A DNA stretch of 64,000 bases from an uncultured Eggerthellaceae bacterium (GTDB lineage Bacteria > Actinomycetota > Coriobacteriia > Coriobacteriales > Eggerthellaceae). This document shows positions 25,706 to 34,673 of the stretch, one piece after another. Position 1 is the stretch's first letter; every line of letters starts with the position of its first letter. The position numbers and the translations under genes are program-made. The stretch spans positions 89,312 through 153,311 of the forward strand of contig CAIFEB010000001.1 of the NCBI GenBank assembly GCA_903789375.1. The letters are read 5' to 3'. The notes under the pieces were generated by a model. The model made no database searches and was not told the DNA's origin. It was given only the letters and a program-made list of their open reading frames with translations.

Positions 25706-27139
25706 GTGGCTCAGATGACCTCGGGGATGGTGCTCCGCCAAGCGCGCGAGCGCAAAGGCCTCGATTTGAATACGGTTGCGCGCCGCCTGCGCATTCGGCC
25801 CGACATCCTGCGGGCGATAGAGAACGGCGATTTCTCGGGCATGCCGCCGCGCGGCTACACGCGCAACATGGTTAACGCTTACGCGCGTCTCGTCGGGCTC
25901 AACCCGACCGAAGTTGTTAACATGTACCTCGACGAAGTGCGCGCCAACCAGGTGGCACGCGCCCACGCGTCTTCGAGCGCTCGTGGCTTCACGAGCGAGC
26001 GCGCAGACCGCTCGGAGCGTCATCGGACAAGCTTTGCCGATCTCGATGGGGGAGCGGACGACCGCGCGCATAACCATCGGGATGCGAACGAGCACGAGCA
26101 CAAGCGCTCGCTCTTCACGCGCGACCTGTACGACGACCGCACGCCGTTCTCGCGTGACGACTACGGGCTCATGCGCGACTCGGCAAAGCGCAACGACAAC
26201 GGCTCGCGCGACTTCCAGAGCCACCATTCCGGCTACGACTCCAAGGAGGGCAGCGGATTCTCGTTGCCGAGCTTCCCCTTCTCGATCGGCGGGTCGTCAT
26301 CGCGCGGCCGGCGCACAAGCACGTCCAACGTCGGCTATTCGCGCGACGACTACCGCGGCAACGCGTCGCGGTTCTCGAGCTTCGCCGGCAACCGGTCGCT
26401 CATCATAGCCGTCGCACTCGTCGCGCTCGTCATCCTGATCATCGTGCTTGCCGTTACGATCAGCAACCGCAACGCCGCCGCGCGCTCGGAGGTGTCGACG
26501 TTGCCGGTTTCGGGCATCGCCGACACGACAAGCGGGGAGTCAAGTTCTGCTGCGACTACGGTCGCCGCGCCCACGAGCGTCGCCGTCACGTACACGGCAT
26601 CCGGTAGCGCCAACGTGTACCTTCAGACGTACACGAACGGCGTGCAGGCGAACGAGACGCTCAGCGCCGGCTCAAGTCAAACCGTCAACGTGACCGGCAC
26701 CTGGTCGATCGCCACGTGGACGCCCTCAAACCTGACGGTCACCGTCGACGGCAAGCAGGTGGAGCTCACGTCGAAGTCGACGTTCAACAACATGTACGCC
26801 TACACGGTCGACTTCAAGACCTACCTCGAGCAGTGGGGGAAGAGCCACAACCAGGAAGTCGACACATCCAACATCACGAGCACCGTCGACTCGTCGGGCA
26901 ACGACACGCTGAGCGTCACGTCGGGCCCGCAGCCGACCACGTCGAGCTCCAGCTCGAGCGCCGCATCGGGCACGTCGTCGAGTTCTGCTTCGCGCAGCTC
27001 GTCGAGCACCACATCGACGGGAACCACGACCGGCAGCACCACAAACAACACGAATTCGAGCGGCACCACATCGACGGGAACGACCACCGGGGGCACCACC
27101 TCCACCAACACCACGTCGACAGCCACGACGACGCGCTAG
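25706..27139 (+). CDS. RodZ-like membrane protein with N-terminal HTH and C-terminal DUF4115
   Basis: A 477-residue protein whose first ~70 residues form a helix-turn-helix of the RodZ type (VLRQARERKGLDLNTVARRL, RAIENGDFSGMPPRGYTRNM). A ~160-residue polar cytoplasmic linker leads to one membrane helix at ~232-252 (SLIIAVALVALVILIIVLAV). A DUF4115-like beta domain follows (VAVTYTASGSANVYLQTYTN, WTPSNLTVTVDGKQ), then a Thr/Ser/Gly/Asn-rich tail with a repeated unit. RodZ links the MreB cytoskeleton to the wall; no MreB lies nearby. GTG 25706 has a GAAGGAGT site and lies three bases after the ftsK stop, suggesting co-expression. Confidence 0.85.
   Translation: MAQMTSGMVLRQARERKGLDLNTVARRLRIRPDILRAIENGDFSGMPPRGYTRNMVNAYARLVGLNPTEVVNMYLDEVRANQVARAHASSSARGFTSERADRSERHRTSFADLDGGADDRAHNHRDANEHEHKRSLFTRDLYDDRTPFSRDDYGLMRDSAKRNDNGSRDFQSHHSGYDSKEGSGFSLPSFPFSIGGSSSRGRRTSTSNVGYSRDDYRGNASRFSSFAGNRSLIIAVALVALVILIIVLAVTISNRNAAARSEVSTLPVSGIADTTSGESSSAATTVAAPTSVAVTYTASGSANVYLQTYTNGVQANETLSAGSSQTVNVTGTWSIATWTPSNLTVTVDGKQVELTSKSTFNNMYAYTVDFKTYLEQWGKSHNQEVDTSNITSTVDSSGNDTLSVTSGPQPTTSSSSSSAASGTSSSSASRSSSSTTSTGTTTGSTTNNTNSSGTTSTGTTTGGTTSTNTTSTATTTR
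27006..27119 (+). repeat. 57-bp imperfect tandem repeat in the rodZ-like tail
   Basis: GCACCACATCGACGGGAAC occurs at 27006-27024 and 27063-27081, with a 57-bp (19-residue) period. It encodes two copies of a TSTGTTTG-type Thr/Gly/Asn-rich unit at the extracytoplasmic C-terminus. Such units can change copy number. Confidence 0.7.
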
Positions 27140-27147
27140 CATAATGG

Positions 27148-27194
27148 TCGCTCGCCCCTGCAGCACTCGCGACGAGCTCTGCAGGGGCGAGCGA
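27148..27194 (+). repeat. Perfect 16-bp inverted repeat between the rodZ-like gene and yajQ
   Basis: TCGCTCGCCCCTGCAG (27148-27163), a 15-base loop, then CTGCAGGGGCGAGCGA (27179-27194). It begins eight bases after the rodZ-like stop, just behind a CATAAT (27140-27145). There is no T-run after the stem. It may be a terminator aided by its high stability, an mRNA 3'-end stabiliser or a protein-binding palindrome. Confidence 0.7.
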
Positions 27195-27310
27195 TGCTCT
27201 GGCCTTCGGCGACAGATTCGTCAGAGGGTGGCGATTCGGCGTCGCGCCCATGCCTTTGAACAGCAAAAAGGATGCAACCCTCACAGGACACCACGGAAAG
27301 GAACGGCCCC

Positions 27311-27808
27311 ATGGCTAAGGAATCGAGTTTCGACATAGTCTCGACCGTCGACATGCAGGAAGTTGACAACGCCTACCAGCAGGCGAAACGCGAAATTACG
27401 CAGCGCTACGACCTGAAGGACTCGGGTTCGGAGATCGACTTGGACAAGAACGCCAAGACGCTCACCGTCAAGGCGCCGAGCGACTTCGTCGCAAATCAGA
27501 TCGTCGACGTCATCTCGTCCAAGCTCGTCAAGCGCAAGATCGACCTTACGGCGGTCACCTGGGGCGACACCAAGCCCGCGGCCGGCGCCACCGTTACGAA
27601 GACCGCTCAGATCATCGACGGCATCGACCGAGACACGGCGAGCGCCATCAGCAAGGACATCAAGGCCGCCAAGCTCAAGGTGAAAGTTCAGATCGAGGGC
27701 GACCACCTGCGCGTGTCCTCGCCGAAGATCGACACGCTGCAGCAGGTCATCGGCTTCCTCCGCGAGAAGGACTACGGCCAGCCGCTTCAGTACGTCAACT
27801 ACCGCTAG
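27311..27808 (+). CDS. yajQ: YajQ family nucleotide-binding protein
   Basis: Small cytoplasmic protein; family members bind nucleic acids or cyclic-di-GMP, with an unsettled main role. The 165-residue sequence shows the family start (ESSFDIVSTVDMQEVDNAYQ), QRYDLKDSGSEIDL and the second ferredoxin-like half (KLKVKVQIEGDHLRVSSPKI, GFLREKDYGQPLQYVNYR). ATG 27311 follows GGAAAGGAACGG. It is followed 12 bases later by rimO. Confidence 0.95.
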   Translation: MAKESSFDIVSTVDMQEVDNAYQQAKREITQRYDLKDSGSEIDLDKNAKTLTVKAPSDFVANQIVDVISSKLVKRKIDLTAVTWGDTKPAAGATVTKTAQIIDGIDRDTASAISKDIKAAKLKVKVQIEGDHLRVSSPKIDTLQQVIGFLREKDYGQPLQYVNYR

Positions 27809-27820
27809 GATCCGCCGCCC

Positions 27821-29164
27821 ATGTCCGAACCGAATCAAACAGCGCCCACAACGGCGCAGACCGCGGCTCCGTCCGTCGCCTTCATCACGATGGGATGCGC
27901 GAAGAACGAGGTCGACAGCGCCGATATGTCCGCCAAGCTCGTTGACGCAGGCTACCGCATCGAAGACGACCCGGAGCAGGCTGATGTGGTCATCGTCAAC
28001 ACATGCTCGTTCATCCAGGCGGCGACAGAGGAGAGCATCGACGCGGTGCTCGAGGCCTCGTCGTACGGAAACGTCGCTTCTGGGAAGGCCAAGCTCGTCG
28101 TTGCCGGCTGCATGCCCGCGCGGTACGGCGCCGACCTGGAGTCGGAGCTGGCCGAAGCATCATCGTTCGTCCCGTGCTCCAAAGAGGACGACATCGTCGA
28201 GGTCATCGACCGCATGCTCGCCGTATCACGCGACTCGTTCGTCGAAGATTCGGCAGCATCGCACCGGATGGCGGCGCCGGCGTCTGCCTATGTGAAGATT
28301 TCCGACGGATGCGACCGCTTCTGCGCCTACTGCTCGATTCCCTACATCCGCGGCCGCTACCACAGCTTCACCGCGGACCAGATCGAAGCCGATGTGGCCG
28401 ACCTCGTCGCGCGGGGAACGCGCGAGATCGTGCTCATCGCGCAGGACACCGGCCGCTGGGGTCAGGACTTCGACGATCCGCTGACCCTCGCATGGCTCAT
28501 CGACCATCTGGCAAAGAAATTCCCCGCCACGTGGTTCCGCGTGATGTACATCCAGCCCACGGGCGTTACCGACGAGCTCATCGATGCGGTCGCCGCCAAC
28601 GACAACGTCTGCGACTACTTCGACGTGCCGTTCCAGCATTCGAATCCGACCATCCTCGCCGCCATGAACCGCACCGGCTCGGCAGAAGAGCACCTTGCGC
28701 TCATTCATCGCATCAGGGAGCGCATCCCCAATGCGACCATCCGCACGACGCTCATCGCGGGCTTCCCGGGCGAGACGGACGACCAGTTCGAGGACCTGTG
28801 CAGCTTCGTCGGGGAGTGCGAGCTCGACTACATCGGCGTGTTCGCCTATTCGCGCGAGGAGGGCACGCGCGCCTATCGCTACGATGACCAGGTGGATGAT
28901 GACGAGAAGCTCGAGCGAGCCCAGCGGCTGCGCGACCTGGCAGACGACGTGTGCACACCGCGCATAGCCCAGCGCATAGGAGCGACGATGGACGTGCTCG
29001 TGCTCGGGACCGAAGAGGACGGCCAGCTGTACGGCCGCGCCCAGTGCCAGGCGCCCGATGTCGACGGCGTCACGTACGTCGACGCGGGAACGCCCGGCGA
29101 GTTCACCACTGTCCGCATCGACGACACGCTCATGTACGAGATGGAAGGATCTGAAGTCCAGTGA
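27821..29164 (+). CDS. rimO: Ribosomal protein S12 methylthiotransferase RimO
   Basis: Radical-SAM enzyme that methylthiolates a conserved Asp of ribosomal protein S12. The 447-residue protein has the N-terminal cluster cysteines (FITMGCAKNEVDSADM, NTCSFIQAATEESID, VAGCMPARYG), the SAM cluster C164, C168, C171 (CDRFCAYCSIPYIRGRYHS) and a C-terminal TRAM domain. The GCAKNEVD and CSIPYIRG forms separate RimO from MiaB/MtaB. Its last codons overlap the GTG start of the next gene (GTGA), so the two are translationally coupled. Confidence 0.95.
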   Translation: MSEPNQTAPTTAQTAAPSVAFITMGCAKNEVDSADMSAKLVDAGYRIEDDPEQADVVIVNTCSFIQAATEESIDAVLEASSYGNVASGKAKLVVAGCMPARYGADLESELAEASSFVPCSKEDDIVEVIDRMLAVSRDSFVEDSAASHRMAAPASAYVKISDGCDRFCAYCSIPYIRGRYHSFTADQIEADVADLVARGTREIVLIAQDTGRWGQDFDDPLTLAWLIDHLAKKFPATWFRVMYIQPTGVTDELIDAVAANDNVCDYFDVPFQHSNPTILAAMNRTGSAEEHLALIHRIRERIPNATIRTTLIAGFPGETDDQFEDLCSFVGECELDYIGVFAYSREEGTRAYRYDDQVDDDEKLERAQRLRDLADDVCTPRIAQRIGATMDVLVLGTEEDGQLYGRAQCQAPDVDGVTYVDAGTPGEFTTVRIDDTLMYEMEGSEVQ

Positions 29165-30627
29165 GTCAGGGGCAGGGGGGCGGCCAGACGGACAAGCTCT
29201 GGACGACCTCGAACAAGATCACCATCGCACGCATCCTTCTCGTGCCCATCTTCGTCGCGGTGCTGCTGTGCCCGTGGCCCGAATGGTTCGGCATCGCGAA
29301 CTGGTTCGACGCGAGCGACAAGCGCATCGTGGCCGCCGCCGTGTTCGTGTTCATCTCGTGCACCGACTGGCTCGACGGCTACCTCGCGCGCAGCCGCAAC
29401 GAGGTCACCACGTTCGGCAAGTTCATGGATCCGCTCGCGGACAAGATCCTCGTGGCCGCAGCGCTCATCGCGCTCGTCGAGCTGGGGGCTCTGCCAACGT
29501 GGGTCGTGCTCATCATCCTCGCGCGCGAGTTCATCGTGTCGGGCGTGCGCATGATGGCCGCCGCCGAAGGCGTCGTCATCGCGGCGAGCTACCTCGGCAA
29601 GTTCAAGACCGTCTTCCAGATGATCGCCATTGTGCTGTTCACCGTCAAGGATTCCCATATGATCGGGAACGTGGGCGAGGCGCTGTCCGACAAGATGTGG
29701 ATCATCAGCTGGGTCGTCATGATCATCGCGCTCGTGCTCACCGTGCTCTCGATGATCGACTACCTGTACAAGGCGCGCGACCTCATCGGATTCGCGCCGA
29801 AGAAGGCGGACAAGGCCGTTTTGGGGCCCGATCCGGCGTTCATGGATGAAGACGTGCAGACTATTGCGAAAGATGGTTCGCTCGTGCCAGACGCCGTCGC
29901 ATCAGGAGCAACGCAGGGCGGCACCTCGGAAGATGGGGCAGGGCCGGAAGGTTCGAGGAACGGCGCTGCGCCGAATACGAGCCATGCGAGCATCGTCGAA
30001 AGTGAAGCTCAGCCGAACGCTTCGAAAGGCACCCACACGCAACACGCGTCCGGCACCGATTCGACTGCGGCGGATGGCGCGTCCGAAACTATTTCAAGCG
30101 GATCCTCCGCTGTGCGCGATCTGCCCGGCGGCGATGCTGTGAGCGCGAAGGCGCTCAAGACTGCTCAGGGCATCGTCGAGGAAGCGACGGCGAAGGGACT
30201 TGTCGTCGGCACGGCCGAGAGCTTGACCGGCGGACTCATCGCCTCATCGCTCACTGCGGTGCCCGGTTCGTCTGCCGTCGTCGCCGGAGGCATCGTCAGC
30301 TACATGCTCTCCGTCAAAGACCACGTGCTCGGCGTCGATGGGGAAGTGCTCGCACGCGAAGGCGCCGTCTGCGAGACGGTCGCCCGCCAGATGGCCGAAG
30401 GCGCACGCCGGACGCTCAGCTGCGACATCGCCATTTCCGTGACGGGCATCGCCGGACCCGGTGGAGCCGAACCGGGAAAGCCGGTCGGAACCGTATGGAT
30501 GGGGCTTTCCAGCCCACAGGGCACCGATGCGGTCTGCCTGCACTTCGGCGGGGACCGCGATGCTGTCAGGCGTCAGACCGTCGAGACGGCGCTCGAGGCG
30601 CTTAGGAAGGCCGTTGAACAGGCGTAG
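29161..30627 (+). CDS. Fusion: CDP-diacylglycerol-glycerol-3-phosphate phosphatidyltransferase (PgsA) and nicotinamide-nucleotide amidase (PncC/CinA C-terminal)
   Basis: A 488-residue two-domain protein. Residues ~15-225 are an integral-membrane CDP-alcohol transferase with the complete motif DxxDGxxAR-x8-GxxxDxxxD (DWLDGYLAR ... GKFMDPLADK), as in PgsA, which makes phosphatidylglycerol-phosphate. After a ~110-residue Ser/Thr/Gly/Ala-rich linker, residues ~325-488 are a CinA C-terminal domain (GTAESLTGGLIASSLTAVPG, VTGIAGPGGAEPGKPVGTVW), an NMN deamidase that recycles pyridine nucleotides. In many Gram-positives pgsA, cinA and recA are adjacent separate genes, so a fusion by loss of the intervening stop is plausible. 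It starts at GTG 29161 in the RimO stop. recA follows. Confidence 0.9.
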   Translation: MSQGQGGGQTDKLWTTSNKITIARILLVPIFVAVLLCPWPEWFGIANWFDASDKRIVAAAVFVFISCTDWLDGYLARSRNEVTTFGKFMDPLADKILVAAALIALVELGALPTWVVLIILAREFIVSGVRMMAAAEGVVIAASYLGKFKTVFQMIAIVLFTVKDSHMIGNVGEALSDKMWIISWVVMIIALVLTVLSMIDYLYKARDLIGFAPKKADKAVLGPDPAFMDEDVQTIAKDGSLVPDAVASGATQGGTSEDGAGPEGSRNGAAPNTSHASIVESEAQPNASKGTHTQHASGTDSTAADGASETISSGSSAVRDLPGGDAVSAKALKTAQGIVEEATAKGLVVGTAESLTGGLIASSLTAVPGSSAVVAGGIVSYMLSVKDHVLGVDGEVLAREGAVCETVARQMAEGARRTLSCDIAISVTGIAGPGGAEPGKPVGTVWMGLSSPQGTDAVCLHFGGDRDAVRRQTVETALEALRKAVEQA

Positions 30628-30983
30628 CGCACGGGGACGTCGCTGTCGGAAGAACCTCTACGGGTTCGCCGGACTGTTTGCGAAATCGCGAACCTACGGA
30701 TGAACACGATCCCGCGGGCAAGAAAGCCCGTACATTGATCTCGATGCACGGGGTGGAGCGAGATCAGCTGCGCGAAGTCGGACGAACCGAATCCTTCGAT
30801 GCGAATACATCGATGTTCGATGGCCTCAGGCAAGCGAACGACGTCTCCAACCCGATTCTGCACTGCCTCTACCTTGGCACCTGGGTGGATCCACGACGGA
30901 TTCCCAACGGATTACCGACGACGTGCCAACGGCGGTGGTGATAGATTGCCTCCCTATCATCTTCACCGCGTCAGGGTATTTCG
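30628..30983. other. Intergenic region between pgsA-cinA and the recA promoter
   Basis: No credible gene. It holds two weak stems (GAACC/GGTTC near 30655-30666; CGGGC/GCCCG at 30715-30730) without T-runs. The regulatory elements of recA follow immediately. Confidence 0.45.
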
Positions 30984-31012
30984 TTGACAGCAAACATATG
31001 TTCGGTAATAAT
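30984..31012 (+). promoter_or_regulatory. recA promoter with LexA (SOS) box in the spacer
   Basis: -35 TTGACA (30984-30989) is perfect and the -10 is AATAAT (31007-31012), 17 bases apart. Between them CAAACATATGTTCG (30991-31004) matches the Gram-positive SOS consensus CGAAC-N4-GTTCG with one mismatch. LexA bound here would occlude the promoter until DNA damage. Confidence 0.85.
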
Positions 31013-31022
31013 GGAGGCAGCT

Positions 31023-32105
31023 ATGGAAGATGAAAACGAAGGCGTAGTCATGAACGAATCAAAAGAGAAGATGCTCAAGCTGACGACCGACCAGATCGAA
31101 AGCAAGTTCGGCAAGGGTTCCATCATGAAACTCGGCGACGACGGAGCCGACCTCACGATCGACGCCATTCCTACCGGCGCGCTGCCGCTCGACGCGGCGC
31201 TCGGCATCGGCGGCGTTCCGCGCGGCCGCATCGTCGAAATCTACGGCCCCGAGTCTAGCGGCAAGACCACGCTCGCCCTTCAGATTCTCGCCGAAGCCCA
31301 AGCGCTCGGCGGCATCGTCGCATTCATCGACGCCGAACATGCGCTCGACCCCGTCTACGCCGCCCGCATCGGCGTCGACATCGACGAAGTGCTCATCTCC
31401 CAGCCCGACACGGGCGAGCAGGCGCTCGAAATCTGCGACATGCTCGTGCGCTCCGGTGCCATCGACGTCGTCGTCGTTGACAGCGTTGCCGCCCTCGTCC
31501 CGCGCGCCGAAATCGAAGGGGAGATGGGCGACACGACGGTCGGCCTGCAGGCACGCCTCATGTCCCAGGCGCTGCGCAAGCTCGCCGGCTCGCTCTCCAA
31601 ATCGAATACCACCTGCATCTTCATCAACCAGCTGCGCGAGAAGATCGGCGTGATGTTCGGCAATCCCGAAACCACGACCGGCGGCCGCGCCCTCAAGTTC
31701 TTCGCAAGCGTTCGTATCGACATCCGCCGCATCGATTCCATCAAGCGCAACGGCGAGGTCGTCGGCAACCGCGTGCGCGCGAAGGTCGTCAAGAACAAAG
31801 TGGCGCCGCCGTTCCGTCAAGCCGAATTCGACCTTATGTACGGTGAAGGCATCTCCAAAGAGGGCTGCGTCGTCGACATGGCCGTCGAGGCCGGCGTCGC
31901 CAAGAAGAGCGGCGCCTGGTACACCTATGGCGATCAGCGGCTCGGCCAGGGCAGGGAAGCGGCGAAGCAGACGCTCAGGGAGAACCCCGAGCTTCGCGAT
32001 GAGCTCGAAACAAAGGTCCGCGAGGCGTTCGGCATTCCCGTCATCACCCGCAGCGAGGAAGAGGCGGACAAGGTCACGCCCGTCGCCAAGCCGAAGAAGC
32101 GTTAG
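31023..32105 (+). CDS. recA: Recombinase RecA
   Basis: DNA-strand exchange ATPase and co-protease for LexA. The 360-residue protein has [20 protein letters not shown], Walker A (GPESSGKT), the [11 protein letters not shown] and [20 protein letters not shown] motifs, and the L2 region ([20 protein letters not shown]). ATG 31023 is chosen because GGAGG (31013-31017) is five bases upstream; this gives an extra ~9 acidic residues before the more usual start at ATG 31050. It is controlled by the SOS box at 30991-31004 and followed by its regulator recX. Confidence 0.98.
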   Translation: MEDENEGVVMNESKEKMLKLTTDQIESKFGKGSIMKLGDDGADLTIDAIPTGALPLDAALGIGGVPRGRIVEIYGPESSGKTTLALQILAEAQALGGIVAFIDAEHALDPVYAARIGVDIDEVLISQPDTGEQALEICDMLVRSGAIDVVVVDSVAALVPRAEIEGEMGDTTVGLQARLMSQALRKLAGSLSKSNTTCIFINQLREKIGVMFGNPETTTGGRALKFFASVRIDIRRIDSIKRNGEVVGNRVRAKVVKNKVAPPFRQAEFDLMYGEGISKEGCVVDMAVEAGVAKKSGAWYTYGDQRLGQGREAAKQTLRENPELRDELETKVREAFGIPVITRSEEEADKVTPVAKPKKR

Positions 32106-32142
32106 GCGCATGCAGCATCGCCGCTGAAGCGAGTGTCAAACC

Positions 32143-32907
32143 ATGGACAAGCAGGAAACCATACAGCAGCTGCGCCAGCAGGTGAAGCACCTTCAGTCGG
32201 GCGGCACCGGCGCACACGACGATAGCGGCCATCGTGTGCGCACTGCTGCGCGGCCCGATGATGCGCATAGCCGCCAAACGGCTCACGCATTCGGCTCGTC
32301 GGGTACGGCTGCGCCCGAACGGTCGCCTGCCCGGTGCACGCGTCATTCGCGTTCCAGCAAAGGCGCCAGCGGTGCTTCTTTTGAAGACGAGCGCACCGTA
32401 CCATACGGCGCAACTTCGGATGTCTGCGGTGCTGGTGACGAGAAGAAGACCGTCGATGACGCGGTGAAGAGGATCGTAAAGCTCGCCAGCGTGCGCGAGC
32501 GCTCACAGTCCGAGCTGTACCGGCGTCTTTCGAAGGCAGGCTTCGATGGCGAATGCGCTCACGATGCCATCTGCCGCACCGTTGCCTGGGGCATCGTCGA
32601 CGACCGGCGGTTCGCGGACGCCCTGGCACGGACGCGCATCGCGCAGGGCAAGGGCTGCCCGGGCATCGAGCGCGAGCTTGAAGAAAACGGCATCAGCCCG
32701 TCAATACTCGTCGGATGGCCCGAGGCCTATACGGAAGGGCGGGGTAGCGAGTTTGCACGCGCAACCCAGCTGCTCGAGCGCAAGCCATCACGTGCCAAGA
32801 ACCTTCTGCAGAGCTCCTATCGCAAGCTCGTCGTCAACGGCTATTCCTCCGACATCGCGATGCGAGCCGCCCGTTCTTGGTGCGCACACCAAGACGTCCA
32901 GCGATAG
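32143..32907 (+). CDS. recX: Regulatory protein RecX with N-terminal extension
   Basis: Modulator that inhibits RecA filament growth. The conserved part begins near residue 107 (DDAVKRIVKLASVRERSQSE) and shows the RecX three-helix repeats (LYRRLSKAGFDGECAHDAIC, GIVDDRRFADALARTRIAQG, IERELEENGISPSI). The first ~105 residues are hydrophilic, His/Ser/Arg/Gly-rich and unrelated to RecX. The C-terminal third is divergent. ATG 32143 lacks a clear ribosome-binding site, so a downstream start is possible. It lies 37 bases after recA and probably shares the SOS-controlled transcript. Confidence 0.85.
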   Translation: MDKQETIQQLRQQVKHLQSGGTGAHDDSGHRVRTAARPDDAHSRQTAHAFGSSGTAAPERSPARCTRHSRSSKGASGASFEDERTVPYGATSDVCGAGDEKKTVDDAVKRIVKLASVRERSQSELYRRLSKAGFDGECAHDAICRTVAWGIVDDRRFADALARTRIAQGKGCPGIERELEENGISPSILVGWPEAYTEGRGSEFARATQLLERKPSRAKNLLQSSYRKLVVNGYSSDIAMRAARSWCAHQDVQR

Positions 32908-33003
32908 ATGCCCGTATGCCGCTGTCCTGTTTTTGTTAGCCGAGCGAGATTGTCAGGTTCATATTCAGGTGATTTAGCCGTATCATATGAATTGGAGATT
33001 TTG

Positions 33004-33021
33004 CACCCGGGCGGGTGTTTT
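33004..33021 (+). terminator. Rho-independent terminator after recX
   Basis: CACCC (33004-33008), loop GGGC, GGGTG (33013-33017), then TTTT (33018-33021). It lies ~100 bases after the recX stop in an AT-rich gap. TTCATA (32959-32964), 16 bases, TATCAT (32981-32986) is a possible promoter just before it. Confidence 0.6.
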
Positions 33022-33137
33022 CTATATGGCAAATTGAATATGTTTGCTGCACACGTACGCTCTCGTGCGCCCATCTCCAATTGTGCTTTCATCAGCACAT
33101 TCTCAACAATGCGAACGAAATGGAAGGATGGGTAACG

Positions 33138-34670
33138 ATGACCGGCATCATTATCGCTGTTGTCTTCGCGGTGGTCGGCGTCGCCATCGGCTTCGCAATC
33201 TCGCGTTATCTGGTCAACACGAGCGCCAAAGAGAAGGCGGCAGAGGCGGACGGCATTCTCGAAAAAGCCCGTCAGGACGCCGATGCGCTCAAACGCGATG
33301 CGGAAGTCAAGGCGAAAGACGAAGAACTCAAGATGCGCGCCGAAATCGAGCGCGAACGCAAAGAGCGTCAGCAGGAGGTTCGTGAGGCTGAGAACCGCGT
33401 GAACCAGCGCGAAGCGTCACTCGACCGCCGCACGAACTCCCTCGATCAGCGCGAGCATCAGATTTCCTCGCTGCAAGGCCAGGTTGAACGCCAGAAGCGC
33501 GATGTCGAGGCCGCTCAGGAAGAAGTCAACCAGCGCCTTGAAACCGTCGCAGGCATGACGCCCGAGGAAGCGAAGAACGAGCTGCTCAGCAACCTCAAAG
33601 ACGAAGTGACGCACGAAAGCGCCGCCATCATCCGCGATGCTGAATCGCGCACGAAGGCAGAAGCCGACAAGAAGGCGCGCTCGATTCTGAGCCTCGCCAT
33701 CCAGCGCGTAGCCGCCGAGCACACGGTCGAGAACACGGTCTCCACGATCCACATTCCGTCGGACGACCTGAAGGGCCGCATCATCGGCCGCGAAGGCCGC
33801 AACATCCGCTCCTTCGAGCAGCTGACCGGCACGAGCCTCATCATCGACGACACGCCCGAGTGCGTCACCATCTCGTGCTTCGACCCGGTTCGCCGCGAAA
33901 TAGGTCGCGTGACGATGGAGAACCTCATCGCTGACGGGCGCATCCACCCGGCTCGCATCGAGGAGATGTTCCACAAGGCGGAGCGCCAGGTCAATGACCG
34001 CATCCGCGAAGCGGGCGAGCAGGCGACGTTCGACACGGGCATCCATGACATGCATCCGGAGCTCGTCCGCACGCTCGGACGTCTGCGCTACCGCACGTCG
34101 TACGGTCAGAACGTCCTGAACCACTCGCTTGAGGTTGCCTATCTCACGGGCGTCATGGCTTCCGAGCTCGGCCTCGATCCCGTCCCGGCGAAGCGCGCGG
34201 GCCTGCTGCACGACATCGGCAAGGCAGTCGATCACGAAATTGAAGGCAGCCATGCCGTGATCGGCGCCGATCTGGCGCGTCGCTTCGGCGAGCGCGAGAA
34301 CATCGTTCACGCCATCGAAGCGCACCACAACGACGTCGAGCCCAACAGCGTCCTCGACGTGCTCGTCCAGGCGGCCGACGCCGTCTCGGCAGCACGCCCC
34401 GGCGCGCGCAAGGAAACGCTCGATGCCTACATCAAGCGCCTTGAGAAGCTTGAGGAAATCGCCAATTCGTACGAGGGCGTTGAGCGCACGTACGCCATCC
34501 AGGCCGGTCGCGAGGTACGCGTCATGGTCGAGCCGGAGAAGGTCGACGAAGCGGGGACGGTCGTGCTCGCGCATGACATCGCCAACCGCATCGAGAATGA
34601 GCTCCAGTACCCTGGCCAGGTCAAGGTCGTCGTCATCCGCGAAAGCCGCGCCATCGGCATCGCGAAGTAG
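33138..34670 (+). CDS. rny: Ribonuclease Y
   Basis: Membrane-anchored endoribonuclease that starts mRNA decay. The 510-residue protein has an N-terminal membrane helix ([20 protein letters not shown]) and a long charged coiled coil (residues ~35-190, Glu/Arg/Lys/Gln-rich). A KH domain ([20 protein letters not shown]) and an HD domain ([32 protein letters not shown]) follow. ATG 33138 gives the canonical N-terminus; an in-frame ATG at 33120 would add six residues. It is followed three bases later by a GHKL ATPase, then spoVS and miaB, echoing the rny-(ymdB)-spoVS-miaB order of Firmicutes. Confidence 0.96.
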   Translation: MTGIIIAVVFAVVGVAIGFAISRYLVNTSAKEKAAEADGILEKARQDADALKRDAEVKAKDEELKMRAEIERERKERQQEVREAENRVNQREASLDRRTNSLDQREHQISSLQGQVERQKRDVEAAQEEVNQRLETVAGMTPEEAKNELLSNLKDEVTHESAAIIRDAESRTKAEADKKARSILSLAIQRVAAEHTVENTVSTIHIPSDDLKGRIIGREGRNIRSFEQLTGTSLIIDDTPECVTISCFDPVRREIGRVTMENLIADGRIHPARIEEMFHKAERQVNDRIREAGEQATFDTGIHDMHPELVRTLGRLRYRTSYGQNVLNHSLEVAYLTGVMASELGLDPVPAKRAGLLHDIGKAVDHEIEGSHAVIGADLARRFGERENIVHAIEAHHNDVEPNSVLDVLVQAADAVSAARPGARKETLDAYIKRLEKLEEIANSYEGVERTYAIQAGREVRVMVEPEKVDEAGTVVLAHDIANRIENELQYPGQVKVVVIRESRAIGIAK

Positions 34671-34673
34671 TCG

